Shown: piece after piece, positions 17,952 to 28,216 of the stretch
Layout: each line of letters begins with the position of its first letter
Numbering within the stretch: the first letter of the stretch is position 1
Origin: Aquimonas sp964586455
GTDB lineage: Bacteria > Pseudomonadota > Gammaproteobacteria > Xanthomonadales > Xanthomonadaceae
NCBI GenBank assembly: GCA_964586455.1
Contig: CAZPHV010000004.1
Span: forward strand, 88,356-152,355
DNA: 64,000 nucleotides
Reading direction: 5' to 3'
Notes under the pieces: generated by a model
Told to the model about the DNA's origin: nothing
What the model saw: the letters and a program-made list of their open reading frames with translations, nothing else
Database searches by the model: none
Position numbers and translations under genes: made by a program

Positions 17952-19043
17952 ATGTCCGAGACGTTCAAGCCCATCCACGCCGCGCGCGCAGCGCTGTTCG
18001 CCTTGCTGGCAGTCGCCTGTGCCTGCGTGCACGCGCAGGACGCCGCATCCCCGCCGGCACCCGAGGCCGAGTCGGCGCTTGCGCTCGATACCGTTGAAGT
18101 CATCGCCGAAGTCACCGGCCCCGGCCTCTGGGCCCTGCGCCGTGATGGCCATGTGGTGTGGGTGCTGGGCGTGCAGTCGCCCCTGCCCAAGCGCTTCCGC
18201 TGGGAGTCGCCCGAGCTCGATGCGCGGCTGGCCGAGTCGAGCTTGCTGATCGCCCCGCCGCGTTTCGATGTCAAGGGCGTGAACCGCTTCAACGCGGTGT
18301 TCCTGCTGCCCAGTCTGATCCGCGCGCGCCGCGACCCTGAGGGGCTGACGCTGGCCGAGCGCGTGCCTCCCGAGCAGCACGCGCGCTGGCTGGTGCTGAA
18401 GCAGAAGTACTTTCCGCGCAAGCGCGGCACCGAGAAGTGGCGGCCGTTGATCGCCGCGCTCGAGCTCTACAGCGAGGCGATGGAGGACGTCGGCCTGAGC
18501 TACCGCCGCCAGGTCTGGGACGCGGTCGAGCGCAAGGCGCGGCGCCAGCGCATCGAGATCGCCCGGCCGGAGCTGGCGATCGAGGCGGGTCGCCCGCGCG
18601 AGCTGATCCGCAGCTTCGCCGACAACACCCTGGACGATCTCGAATGCTTCGAGCGCACCCTCGATCGTCTGGAGGCCGACCTCGCCGACATGGCCGAGCG
18701 CGCCGAAGCCTGGGCGATTGGCGATGTCGCGGCGCTGCGCACGCTGCCGTTCCGCGACCAGGCCCAGGCCTGTCGTGATGCCTTCCTCAAGGCGCAGTTC
18801 GCCGAAGACCGCGGGCTCGACGAGATCCCGCAGCGCCTGCGCGCGCTGTGGATCGCGTCGGTCGAGTCCGCCTTGGCTGAGAGCGCGAGCAGCGTGGCCG
18901 TGCTCGACATCGCCCTGCTGCTCGACCCCGAGCTCGGCATGTTCGAGGCCCTGCGCGCGCGCGGTATCGAGGTGGTCGAGCCGGATGCTGCGGATGCCCT
19001 GGACGATGCGCCATCTGCTGAACTGTCGGCAACCCAGCGTTGA
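17952..19043 (+). CDS. TraB/GumN family exported protein, copy 1
   Basis: 363 residues. The signal peptide ends near LLAVACACVHAQD. The family segment VTGPGLWALRRDGHVVWVLG is followed by VQSPLPKRF, where many TraB/TIKI relatives have a GxxH metal-binding motif; here it reads GVQS, without histidine. A C-terminal segment around DDLECFERTLDRLEADLADM and RAEAWAIGDVAALRTLPF is shared with the next gene. Tandem paralogue of the gene at 19116, 72 bp apart, suggesting duplication and joint expression. Function of the family in Xanthomonas relatives is uncertain, and loss of the His makes protease activity doubtful. Confidence 0.82.
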   Translation: MSETFKPIHAARAALFALLAVACACVHAQDAASPPAPEAESALALDTVEVIAEVTGPGLWALRRDGHVVWVLGVQSPLPKRFRWESPELDARLAESSLLIAPPRFDVKGVNRFNAVFLLPSLIRARRDPEGLTLAERVPPEQHARWLVLKQKYFPRKRGTEKWRPLIAALELYSEAMEDVGLSYRRQVWDAVERKARRQRIEIARPELAIEAGRPRELIRSFADNTLDDLECFERTLDRLEADLADMAERAEAWAIGDVAALRTLPFRDQAQACRDAFLKAQFAEDRGLDEIPQRLRALWIASVESALAESASSVAVLDIALLLDPELGMFEALRARGIEVVEPDAADALDDAPSAELSATQR

Positions 19044-19115
19044 TCCATCGGCGCGCTTAGCGAAGGCCTAACACCTCGCCATCGGCCTGCGGCGTAGAGT
19101 GCGCCGCCTTCACAG

Positions 19116-20219
19116 ATGCGAGCGTCCTGCATGCCAAGCCCCGTAATCGTTTCCCGCGCGTTGCTGCTCGCTGTGCTCGCGCTCGCCTTGCCGCCTCTGC
19201 CGGCACAGGCGCAGGCGCAGCCCGTCGAGGCGCCGGTGGCCGAGGCGACGCAGATGGAGACGGTCGAAGTGGTCGCCCGCATCAGCGGGCCCGGCCTGTG
19301 GGAGGTGCGCAATGGCGAGAACGTGCTGTGGATCCTCGGCACGCAGTCGCCGCTGCCGCGCCGCTTCGAGTGGGTGTCCGACGAGGTTGACGCGCGGCTG
19401 GCCGAGTCCAGCCTGCTGATCGCGCCGCCGAGCGTCGAGTTCGGCGCGGGCATCGGTCGCTTCCGCGCCCTGACCCTGCTGCCCAGCCTGCTGCGGGCGC
19501 GCCGCAACCCCGAGGAGCGGACGCTGGAAGACGTGGTGGGCCCGGAGCTGTATGCGCGCTGGCTGCCGCTGAAGCAGCGCTATCTGGGTCGCGGTCGCAA
19601 GGTCGAAACGTGGCGGCCGCTGTTCGCCGCGATGGAGCTGTGGCAGGAGGCGATCGACGACGCGCGCATGACCGGCTCGGGCCCAGTCTGGCGCGCGGTG
19701 TCGAAGTCGGCGAAGAAGCTCAAGCTGCCGGTCGAGACGCCGCAGGTGGCGGTCCAGATCGCCGACCCCAAGGCCAGCATCCGCCGCTTCGCGCAGAGTC
19801 CGCTCGACGATCTGGAGTGCTTCAGCCGCACGCTCGAACGCCTTGAAAGCGATATCGACACGATGCGCGAGCGTGCCGAGGCCTGGGCCGTGGGCGATCT
19901 GGAAACGCTGCGCGCGCTGCCCTTCAGCGACCAGAACCGCGCCTGTCAGGACGCCTTCCTGTCAGCCAGCGTCGGCGATCAGAACCGCATCGCCGATGTG
20001 CCCGAGCGTCTGCGCGACGCCTGGCTGGCCTCCGCTGACAAGGCGCTGGCCGAGCATCGATCCAGCGTGGCGGTGATTTCCATCGCCAGCCTGCTGGATC
20101 CCGAGAGCGGACTGATGCGCGGGCTGCAGGCGCGTGGCTACGCGGTGCGGGCGCCAGGCGATCCGGACGCCGGCACTGCCGCTGAAGAGGCGGCGCCCAC
20201 GGACCCGCAGACGCCTTGA
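19116..20219 (+). CDS. TraB/GumN family exported protein, copy 2
   Basis: 367 residues, or 362 if translation begins at the ATG at 19131 (MPSPVIVSRALLLAVLALAL), which heads a clean signal peptide. The body is collinear with the upstream gene: ISGPGLWEVRNGENVLWILG, TQSPLPRRFEW, LLPSLLRARRNPEERTL, LDDLECFSRTLERLESDIDT and RAEAWAVGDLETLRALPF. The GxxH position reads GTQS, again lacking the histidine. The tail is rich in Ala, Glu and Pro and probably disordered. The two copies share most motifs but have clearly diverged, so the duplication is not recent. Confidence 0.82.
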   Translation: MRASCMPSPVIVSRALLLAVLALALPPLPAQAQAQPVEAPVAEATQMETVEVVARISGPGLWEVRNGENVLWILGTQSPLPRRFEWVSDEVDARLAESSLLIAPPSVEFGAGIGRFRALTLLPSLLRARRNPEERTLEDVVGPELYARWLPLKQRYLGRGRKVETWRPLFAAMELWQEAIDDARMTGSGPVWRAVSKSAKKLKLPVETPQVAVQIADPKASIRRFAQSPLDDLECFSRTLERLESDIDTMRERAEAWAVGDLETLRALPFSDQNRACQDAFLSASVGDQNRIADVPERLRDAWLASADKALAEHRSSVAVISIASLLDPESGLMRGLQARGYAVRAPGDPDAGTAAEEAAPTDPQTP

Positions 20220-20225
20220 TTCAGC

Positions 20226-20885
20226 TCACTTCGGCGCTGGTGCGGTGTTCGCCTCGGCCTGCAGCAGGGTCGGCGGATTGCCGCTGTCGATGCGGCGGGC
20301 GATGAATACGACCCAGTAGTCGATGTGCTCCGAGCCGGGGTTGCGCGCATAGCCAACGGCGATTTCGTCCTGCTCGGCGTAGAAGGGATGCTCGGCCAGC
20401 AGATGGGTGCGGTGCGGTCGGGAGTCGAGAAAGGCCTGCAGGGCATCGGCTGCGGTGGCATAGCCGCCGGACACGGCTTCGACCTGGTTGTGGATGGATC
20501 CGGGATAGCTGCTGGGCAGGGTGTAGCCGGCCTGGCGCAGGCGCCGGTTGGGCGCCATCACGCCATAGATGTGGGTGACCTGGCCACGTTCTGCCATTTC
20601 CCTGGCCTTGGCGTCGGCAACCGCGGCGAGCACCGGGTGACAGGTGAGCCGCATGCGGCGCTGTAGGGGATGATCGCGGATCAATTCGGCCAGCTGCTGC
20701 GCCTGCAGGCTGTAGCCGCAGGCTGACGCCGAGCGGTCGGCGAGGTCGCCTGGTGTCTGCAGGGACGGCCGCGCGCGGAACTCGTGCACATCGGCCACGG
20801 CAGGCGCGGCACTGGCGCCCGCCTGCAGCGTGGGCAGGGCCAGCGACAGCAGCAGCGTCAGGGTGCGCAGGCGGTTCAGACGCAT
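20226..20885 (-). CDS. CAP-superfamily (SCP/PR1-like) exported protein
   Basis: 219 residues. The signal peptide MRLNRLRTLTLLLSLALP is followed by a CAP domain. Marks are ACGYSLQAQQLAELIRDHP, AVADAKAREMAERGQVTHIY (the helix with the conserved Ala-x-x-Met and following His), NQVEAVSGGYATAADALQAF and SRPHRTHLLAEHPFYAEQDEIAVGYA, ending in YWVVFIARR. Such domains are widespread secreted modules with unclear activity in bacteria. ATG 20885 is chosen over TTG 20900. It converges with the TraB/GumN pair, with six bases between the stops, and lies 70 bp beyond the isocitrate dehydrogenase stop. Confidence 0.85.
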   Translation of the reverse strand: MRLNRLRTLTLLLSLALPTLQAGASAAPAVADVHEFRARPSLQTPGDLADRSASACGYSLQAQQLAELIRDHPLQRRMRLTCHPVLAAVADAKAREMAERGQVTHIYGVMAPNRRLRQAGYTLPSSYPGSIHNQVEAVSGGYATAADALQAFLDSRPHRTHLLAEHPFYAEQDEIAVGYARNPGSEHIDYWVVFIARRIDSGNPPTLLQAEANTAPAPK

Positions 20886-20955
20886 TGGCAGGCTCCGCAA
20901 CGGTTGTCGCGAAACCCTACCCGCTCGGGCCGGCGAGGGGAAGCCAGCGTCGGCG

Positions 20956-22446
20956 CTATTCGCCCTGCGCCAGCGAGTAGCCGCGCTGTTCGCCGAAGCG
21001 GTAGAGGTTCTCGGTCTTGACCGGTTCCAGTCCGGCTTCGATCAGCCGCGCCAGCAGGGCGGGCACCGCGCGTGCGTCCTCGAAGCGGAAGCGCAGGCGC
21101 CAGTGGTCGCTGCACCAGGTGTCGGGATGGCCCTGCGGCCACACGCGGACGCCGCGGTTGGTGATCAGGCTGAGCTTGGATTCGCCGGCTGCGGCCTGCG
21201 CGCGTTCGGCCAGTCGCTGCGCCGGGCGGCCGGCCTCGTCCCAGTGCAGGAACACATCGACGCCCTCGAAGGCCTTCTGCGCGCGGGTGGCGATCGTCTG
21301 GGCGATCGGGGCACGGGGCTCGGCGCGCGGGCTGGTCTCGGGATAGCGCACGGGCGCGAGCCGCGTCGGCTCAGTGCCCAGGCGCGCGATCACCGCGCGG
21401 CCGAAGGCGCGGGTGCCGACGCGCTCACGGCTCAGGCCGTCCTGCCAGAGGTCGGCGGTGTGGACGCCGTCTTCCAGGGTGCGCAGCCAGGCGTTGTGCA
21501 GGGCCTCGGCGGCGCGGCTGCGGCCGACATGCTGCAGCAGCATCACCGCCGCCAGCAGCAGGCCCGAGGGGTTGGCGATGTCCTTGCCGGCGATGTCCGG
21601 CGCCGAGCCGTGCACCGCCTCGAACATCGCCGCGCGCAGCCCCAGGTTGGCCGAAGGCGCCAGCCCGATCGAGCCGGCCACTTCGGCGGCAACGTCGGAG
21701 AGGATGTCGCCGTAGAGGTTGGGCGTGACCACCACGTCGTAGTCCTGCGGCCGGCTGGCCATGCGCGCGGTGCCGATGTCGATGATCTGGTGCTGGCTGC
21801 GGATCTCCGGATAGTCCGCCGCGATCTCATCGAAGACCTGATGGAACAGGCCGTCGGTGAGCTTCATGATGTTGTCCTTGCTCATGCTGGTGACGCTGCG
21901 GCGGCCGTTGGCGCGGGCGTACTCGAAGGCGTGGCGGACGATGCGCTCGCAGCCCGGGCGGGTGATCAGCTTCAGGCACTGCACCACCTCGTCGGTCTGG
22001 CGGTGCTCGATGCCGGCATAGGTGTCCTCCTCGTTCTCGCGGACGATCACCACGTCCATGCCCGGCTGCAGGCTGCGCACATAGGGCGCGTAGGACACGC
22101 AGGGCCGCACGTTGGCGTACAGTCCCAGCGTCTTGCGCAGGGTCACGTTGACGCTCTTGTAGCCGCCGCCCTGCGGCGTGGTGATCGGGCCTTTCAGCAG
22201 CACGCGGTGCTGGTCGATGGCTTCGAATACCTCGGGCCCGAGCCCGGCGGCGTGGCCGTCGCGATAGGCGGAAAGGCCGACGGTCAGCGGCAGGAAGTTG
22301 AGTGAGGGGTCGAGCGCGCGCAGCACGTCCAGCGTGGTGGCCATGATCTCGGGGCCGATGCCGTCGCCCTCGGCGACCGCGATGGTCAGCGGAGCGGGGG
22401 CGGGCGTTGCGGCGGCGAGGTCGTCGAAGCGGGGCAGGACGGACAT
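20956..22446 (-). CDS. icd: Isocitrate dehydrogenase, Thermus/Rickettsia type with C-terminal extension
   Basis: 496 residues. TCA cycle oxidation of isocitrate. Core motifs: VAEGDGIGPEIMATTLDVL, LYANVRPCVSYAPYV (substrate arginine loop), VIVRENEEDTYAGIEH, TSMSKDNIMKLTDGLFH, NLYGDILSDVAAEVAGSIGL and AVHGSAPDIAGKDIANPSG. After about residue 345 comes a roughly 140-residue extension ending ENLYRFGEQRGYSLAQGE, as in the longer Thermus/Rickettsia enzymes. The cofactor (NAD or NADP) cannot be decided by eye. ATG 22446 gives the conventional N-terminus; the frame open to 22842 is antisense to the HTH gene. Divergent from that regulator, with a 30-bp gap containing a palindrome. Confidence 0.9.
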   Translation of the reverse strand: MSVLPRFDDLAAATPAPAPLTIAVAEGDGIGPEIMATTLDVLRALDPSLNFLPLTVGLSAYRDGHAAGLGPEVFEAIDQHRVLLKGPITTPQGGGYKSVNVTLRKTLGLYANVRPCVSYAPYVRSLQPGMDVVIVRENEEDTYAGIEHRQTDEVVQCLKLITRPGCERIVRHAFEYARANGRRSVTSMSKDNIMKLTDGLFHQVFDEIAADYPEIRSQHQIIDIGTARMASRPQDYDVVVTPNLYGDILSDVAAEVAGSIGLAPSANLGLRAAMFEAVHGSAPDIAGKDIANPSGLLLAAVMLLQHVGRSRAAEALHNAWLRTLEDGVHTADLWQDGLSRERVGTRAFGRAVIARLGTEPTRLAPVRYPETSPRAEPRAPIAQTIATRAQKAFEGVDVFLHWDEAGRPAQRLAERAQAAAGESKLSLITNRGVRVWPQGHPDTWCSDHWRLRFRFEDARAVPALLARLIEAGLEPVKTENLYRFGEQRGYSLAQGE

Positions 22447-22461
22447 TTCGGCACTCCAATA

Positions 22462-22479
22462 CATGAAATACAGTTCATG
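22462..22479. promoter_or_regulatory. Palindromic operator between icd and HTH regulator
   Basis: CATGAA-ATACAG-TTCATG is a perfect 6-bp inverted repeat with a 6-bp spacer, located in the 30-bp divergent gap. Its right arm contains the ATG of the regulator gene (22477). It is a natural site for the regulator to control itself and icd. Confidence 0.5.
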
Positions 22480-22884
22480 AAAAATGCTGCAGTAAAAAAC
22501 GTGAAGCCCGCGTCGAAGAGCGTTCGGAAAAGCCTGCCCGAGGCGGCGGGCAAACCGGCGAAGTCGGCGCCTGCTGCAGCGCTGAAGACTGCCGATGAGG
22601 TATCGCCCAGCCCCGGCTGGACCTTCCTCAGCAACCACACCCACGTGCTGGTGGCGCTGGCCGCCGAGCCCGACCTGACCCTGCGCGACATCGCGCAGCG
22701 CGTGGGCATCACCGAGCGCGGCGTCATCCGCATCGTCGAGGAGCTGGAGCAGGCCGGCGTGCTGAGCCGTGAACGCGAGGGCCGGCGCAACCGCTACGCG
22801 CTCAATCTCGAGGCCTCGCTGCGGCATCCGCTGGAGCAGCACTGCCGGATCGGCGAGCTGTTGGATCTGATTCTGCGCAGGTAG
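22477..22884 (+). CDS. Small winged helix-turn-helix transcriptional regulator
   Basis: 135 residues. The first 45 or so are a Lys/Ala/Pro-rich tail (MKNAAVKNVKPASKSVRKSL onward), resembling histone-like tails that add non-specific DNA contact. Residues 48-110 form a winged HTH: WTFLSNHTHVLVALAAEPDL, TLRDIAQRVGITERGVIRIV as the recognition helix, then the wing LSREREGRRNRYALNLE. It is MarR/ArsR-like in fold and I see no ligand or metal site. It faces icd across 30 bp with a palindrome overlapping its own start, so autoregulation and control of icd are likely but inferred. There is little room for a ribosome-binding site; the transcript may be leaderless or start within the icd 5' region. Confidence 0.8.
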   Translation: MKNAAVKNVKPASKSVRKSLPEAAGKPAKSAPAAALKTADEVSPSPGWTFLSNHTHVLVALAAEPDLTLRDIAQRVGITERGVIRIVEELEQAGVLSREREGRRNRYALNLEASLRHPLEQHCRIGELLDLILRR

Positions 22885-22932
22885 TGCTGCGGAGATGGGC
22901 CCGGGCCGAGACGCGCATCAAAGGCCGCAAAC

Positions 22933-22963
22933 GCAGAAGGCCCCGCGTGGCGGGGCCTTCTGC
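22933..22963. terminator. Bidirectional hairpin between HTH gene and typA
   Basis: A perfect 13-bp stem, GCAGAAGGCCCCG (22933-22945) with CGGGGCCTTCTGC (22951-22963), and a 5-nt loop. It sits between the convergent 3' ends of the regulator and typA and can serve both strands. Confidence 0.8.
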
Positions 22964-22985
22964 ATTCACACCGGAGCGTTCGCGA

Positions 22986-24830
<1,845 letters not shown>

Positions 24831-25023
24831 GGGGCACGGCCTGAAGCGAGCCACGCAAGCGTCGCGGATCGCGGATGGAAAGAAGTGTTCGGGCAGGTCT
24901 CGCGCACACTGCGCAGCTGGCACTCGGCCAGGGCAAACGGTTGTGGGGGAACAACGCGCGCTGGAGAGAAACGGCGACCTGCCGCCCGCGGCCAGTCATC
25001 ACTGGCGCTTGACGCGGCGCGGC

Positions 25024-25052
25024 ATTATACCGGCCCGCGGCTGACAAGCCAG
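25024..25052 (-). promoter_or_regulatory. Candidate sigma70 promoter for typA
   Basis: On the minus strand TATAAT reads at 25029-25024. A weak -35 (TGGCTT, 25051-25046) lies 16 bp upstream. This would give typA a leader of nearly 190 nt. The 278-bp gap to ppiB shows nothing else. Confidence 0.35.
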
Positions 25053-25108
25053 TTGCAGGGCGGCGGGATGGCTTATCCTTTGCGGCTGTCATTCATCGGG
25101 AAGCCCCC

Positions 25109-25621
25109 ATGTCCGAGCTGATCGCCCATTTCGACACCTCCAAAGGCCCGATCCGCGTGCGTCTGCATGCCGACGCCTGCCCCGTCACCGTCGCCAACTT
25201 CGTCAACCTGGCCAACCGCGGCTTCTACAACGGCCTGAACTTCCACCGCGTGATCGCCGACTTCATGATCCAGGGCGGCTGCCCCGAGGGCAGCGGCCGC
25301 GGCGGCCCGGGCTACCGGTTCGAGGACGAGTGCACGCCCAGCCTGCGCCACGAGCGCGGCGTGCTGTCGATGGCCAATGCCGGCCCCGGCACCAATGGCA
25401 GCCAGTTCTTCATCACCCACGTGCCCTGCGGCTGGCTGGACGGCAAGCACACCGTGTTCGGCAAGGTGCTCGACGACGGCGACCAGAAGGTCGTCGACGC
25501 GATCGCCGGCGGTGATGCCCTGAACAGCGTCAGGATCGAAGGCGATGCCTCGGCCCTGCTGGCTGCGCAGGCCAAGCGCGTCGCCGAGTGGAACGCCGTG
25601 CTGGACGCGCGTCGTCCCTGA
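25109..25621 (+). CDS. ppiB: Cyclophilin-type peptidyl-prolyl cis-trans isomerase
   Basis: 170 residues. Cytoplasmic prolyl isomerase (no signal peptide). The cyclophilin core is clear: VANFVNLANRGFYNGLNFHR, VIADFMIQGGCPEGSGRGGP, LSMANAGPGTNGSQFFITHV and DGKHTVFGKVLDDGDQKVVD. The catalytic arginine falls in NFHRVIADFMIQGG. It is divergent from typA and followed by a strong hairpin terminator, so it is probably a single-gene transcript. Confidence 0.95.
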   Translation: MSELIAHFDTSKGPIRVRLHADACPVTVANFVNLANRGFYNGLNFHRVIADFMIQGGCPEGSGRGGPGYRFEDECTPSLRHERGVLSMANAGPGTNGSQFFITHVPCGWLDGKHTVFGKVLDDGDQKVVDAIAGGDALNSVRIEGDASALLAAQAKRVAEWNAVLDARRP

Positions 25622-25643
25622 GTCCAGCGCCACGCAACGTCCT

Positions 25644-25685
25644 CGACAGATCCCGGCCCGCCCCGCGCGCCGGGATCTGTCGTTT
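25644..25685 (+). terminator. Rho-independent terminator after ppiB
   Basis: A 14-bp stem, CGACAGATCCCGGC (25644-25657) with GCCGGGATCTGTCG (25669-25682), an 11-nt loop and TTT directly after. Confidence 0.8.
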
Positions 25686-25714
25686 CAGGCCCCCGCAATG
25701 TTCGGAATCCTCTG

Positions 25715-26794
25715 ATGCTCTACCTTACCTTTGCTGCAGGTCTGGTCCTGCTGATCCTCGGCGCCGACGTACTGGTGCGCGGCGCTTCCAAGCTGGCGCT
25801 CAGCTGGGGCATCAGCCCGCTGGTGGTCGGCCTGACCGTGGTCGCCTTCGGCACCAGCGCGCCGGAGTTCGCGGTGTCCCTGCGCGGTGCGCTCGAAGGC
25901 CAGGCCGATATCTCGCTGGGCAATGTGGTCGGCAGCAACATCCTCAACATCCTGCTGATCCTGGGCGTATCGGCGCTGATCGTGCCGCTGGTGGTCAACC
26001 GCCAGATCGTCCGCCAGGAAGTGCCGATCATGGTCGGCGCTTCGATCCTGCTGTTCGTCCTGTCGCTGGACGGCACGATCGGTCGCATCGAAGGCGGGCT
26101 GATGTTCTTCGGCCTGTTCGCCTATATCGGCCTGCTGTACTGGCAGAGCCGCCGTCGGCCGGCCGATGAGCTGGACCTGGAACTTCCGCCCGAATCGAAC
26201 TGGGACCGCCACTGGGCGGTTCAGCTGCTGCTGATCGCCGTGGGCCTTGGCATGTTGCTGCTCGGCGCGCGCTGGCTGGTGCAGGCCGCGATCGTGTTCG
26301 CGCAGTGGCTGGGCGTAAGCGAACTGATCATTGGCCTGACCGTGGTCGCGGTCGGCACCTCGCTGCCCGAAATCGCGACCTCGATCATCGCCGCCCTGCG
26401 CGGACAGCGCGACATGGCCGTTGGCAACATCGTTGGCAGCAACATCTTCAACATCCTCGGCGTGGCCGGCCTGACCGCGCTGGTGGCACCCATGGCCCTG
26501 CCGGTCTCGCAGGCGCTGATCACCTTCGACATGCAGGTGATGCTGGCGGCGGCGATCGCCTGCCTGCCGATCCTGTTCTCGGGACACCTGATTGCGCGCT
26601 GGGAAGGCGCGATGTTCCTCGGCTACTACTGCGCCTACACCGCTTTCCTGATCCTCGCCTCTGCCGAGCACGACGCGCTCGACGAGTTCGCCACGGTCAT
26701 GCAGTGGGTCGTGCTGCCGATCACCGCCGCCACCTTGCTTGCCATCACGATGCGCGAGCTGCGCAGGCGGAAGCAGGGGGTTCGGCCGGGGTAG
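25715..26794 (+). CDS. Calcium/sodium antiporter of the CaCA family (YrbG-like)
   Basis: 359 residues with about ten membrane helices in two inverted halves. Each half carries the ion-binding alpha repeat: GTSAPEFAVSLRGALEG then LGNVVGSNILNILLILG near 48-90, and GTSLPEIATSIIAALRG then VGNIVGSNIFNILGVAG near 222-260. The acidic Glu of each repeat (APEF, LPEI) is intact, so transport should be functional. It starts at an ATG 30 bp after the ppiB terminator and is the last clear chromosomal gene before the tRNA-Lys island. Confidence 0.93.
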   Translation: MLYLTFAAGLVLLILGADVLVRGASKLALSWGISPLVVGLTVVAFGTSAPEFAVSLRGALEGQADISLGNVVGSNILNILLILGVSALIVPLVVNRQIVRQEVPIMVGASILLFVLSLDGTIGRIEGGLMFFGLFAYIGLLYWQSRRRPADELDLELPPESNWDRHWAVQLLLIAVGLGMLLLGARWLVQAAIVFAQWLGVSELIIGLTVVAVGTSLPEIATSIIAALRGQRDMAVGNIVGSNIFNILGVAGLTALVAPMALPVSQALITFDMQVMLAAAIACLPILFSGHLIARWEGAMFLGYYCAYTAFLILASAEHDALDEFATVMQWVVLPITAATLLAITMRELRRRKQGVRPG

Positions 26795-26913
26795 GCCTGC
26801 AAGACTCTGCCGCGTGAGCCGGCGATCCTAGTGAAGCCGGCCCTTTGCGTTGCTCGCAGCACAGCGGCGGGATCGCGGAGCTTTGTGCGACGAGCGGCGG
26901 GCGGCATCTCCGT

Positions 26914-27011
26914 GGCGTCGAGGGCCGGCATGGGATGACTGCGTCGACATTTCGGTCTCACGTGTCGATCAATCACCTAATGATCGACACGTTTTGGAGA
27001 TGTGTCGATTC
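26914..27011. repeat. 98-bp repeat with phased TGTCGA boxes, left copy
   Basis: Ungapped match (about 83 of 98 by eye) to 38769-38866, the region preceding the fic operon. Four TGTCGA half-sites alternate in orientation at 26944, 26963, 26983 and 27003, about 20 bp apart. The two inner ones form GTGTCGAT...ATCGACAC. It lies outside the island boundary and no gene follows it. The surrounding interval 26795-27289 otherwise has no supported gene. Confidence 0.65.
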
Positions 27012-27289
27012 GATCGGCGAAACCTCGTGGCTTCCTCGCAAGTTCACGCCAACGAGCAGGGAAGGCGCAGCCGGGGCAGCCGATGCGGCAATCAGAGGGC
27101 GATGAGCGCGAGCTTCGAGTCTTTGCTCGGGTCTAGGTCCGACGCGAAACTTCGACACGAAGCGATGGCAGGCGCTATCGCCGGTGCTGCCGCTGCGCAC
27201 GCCATGCTCACGGGCATGCTGTGAGATCGCTTTGATCGCGAGCCGTGGCGCCCACGGGTTGCCTCACGGCATGAGTGACAGTGCGTAAG

Positions 27290-27304
27290 TGGTGGGTCGT
27301 GAAG
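27290..27304. repeat. Left attachment site of the tRNA-Lys island
   Basis: TGGTGGGTCGTGAAG is identical to 43579-43593, the 3' end of tRNA-Lys including CCA. It is the duplicated tRNA end expected at the far boundary of a tRNA-integrated element. Confidence 0.75.
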
Positions 27305-27364
27305 CCACCGAAAAGACTGCTGAAAACCTTGATTTGCCGAGGTTGGTCGAGAGGTCTTCCGAAA

Positions 27365-27385
27365 GATACCCCCACGAATACCCCC
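27365..27385 (+). promoter_or_regulatory. GATACCCCC boxes inside the left att site
   Basis: GATACCCCC (27365-27373) and AATACCCCC (27377-27385) lie 61-95 bp inside the left att. Three matching boxes in the same orientation lie inside the right att (43404-43453). They are candidate arm-type integrase or excisionase sites. The interval 27386-27805 has no other gene that I can support. Confidence 0.45.
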
Positions 27386-27629
27386 GGAAGAATCCCGCTT
27401 AGGACGGAGGCAGCGGATGTTAGGGCGCCGCGTTCGGCTGGGGGCTGACCACTTGGAGAGGGTGTCGCCATAAAAAAGGGCGCGCGCGCTCGGCGGGGAG
27501 CATGCCGCTGAGCCGCGGCCAGCCACCCCTGTTGACCCTGCGCGCCGCTCGCGTGGAGACTCATGTCCCCTGTTAGGAGCGGACCGCCTTCGGCTTCAGC
27601 CGGGGAGCCCCGCACAGGCCCAGGGGTTT

Positions 27630-27657
27630 GAGCCCCGGCCTTGGTCGGGGCTCTTTT
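27630..27657 (+). terminator. Hairpin with T-tract at the left of the island
   Basis: GAGCCCCG (27630-27637) pairs with CGGGGCTC (27646-27653) followed by TTTT. No recognised gene ends here, so an unrecognised short transcript may precede it. Confidence 0.6.
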
Positions 27658-27805
27658 GCTTCTTGCCATGCTGCTTGATTCGTCCGCGTGCGCTACACCT
27701 GCACTGAAGCCTCATGAGACCGCTCCGACACTCGGGTGAGCGACTTTGCTAGCCTGTTGGGTCAGCGGCTGCAGGCTCAGGGCCCCCTCATCAAGGCGCC
27801 GAGGC

Positions 27806-28216
27806 ATGTATCAGGTCACCCCCGAAACTTGGAACGAGATTTCAGCGGAGGGCGCGCTCGTCCACCCAACATGGGCGCGGATCATGTCGCTGCCGGAGTC
27901 GGAGATGATGAGCGCGCTCGATCAGTTGGCCGAGGTGTGGGAGCAGAGCTATCCCGCGCGATCGGTCCGCGCTGCGCTGTTGGTGGCGCCCTTGCTGGCG
28001 GAGCACGTAGCGATCACCGCCCATCTCGAAGATCACCCCATGGCGTGGGCGCTGAGGTCGGCCATGCCGGAGATCCTGTCCGTCGGTGAGGCCGTCGCGG
28101 TCGCGGAATCCGAGTTCATGCTGGAGCCGTCCCAGGCTGAAGCCCTTCAGCATCTCCTCGTCAGTCACCTTGCCGAATGCGACAGTGCGCCGTGCATGGA
28201 GCAGGCACCCGAATGA
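27806..28216 (+). CDS. Unknown island protein, 136 aa
   Basis: A soluble, mostly helical acidic protein beginning MYQVTPETWNEISAEGALVH. It includes SLPESEMMSALDQLAEVWEQ and FMLEPSQAEALQHLLVSHLA and has no membrane segment or known motif. ATG 27806 is used; the upstream frame is basic and repeat-like. Its stop overlaps the ATG of the next gene (ATGA), so the two form a small rightward operon facing the restriction operon. As island cargo it could be an accessory, anti-defence or toxin-antitoxin component, but nothing in the sequence decides. Confidence 0.6.
   Translation: MYQVTPETWNEISAEGALVHPTWARIMSLPESEMMSALDQLAEVWEQSYPARSVRAALLVAPLLAEHVAITAHLEDHPMAWALRSAMPEILSVGEAVAVAESEFMLEPSQAEALQHLLVSHLAECDSAPCMEQAPE

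Noticed and set aside
20956..22842. A 628-residue version of isocitrate dehydrogenase with a long N-terminal extension
   Set aside because: The extension is antisense to the HTH gene and lacks family similarity; the ATG at 22446 gives the normal length.
27102..27224. A possible 40-residue protein MSASFESLLGSRSDAKLRHE...
   Set aside because: It begins rather like the frame at 27736 (SFESLLGSR versus DFASLLGQR), but is too short and isolated to support; worth a look only if homologues turn up.
27208..27669. A 153-codon minus-strand frame crossing the left att site
   Set aside because: It spans the recombination junction and a terminator hairpin, and its translation is Pro/Ala/Gly-rich without structure.
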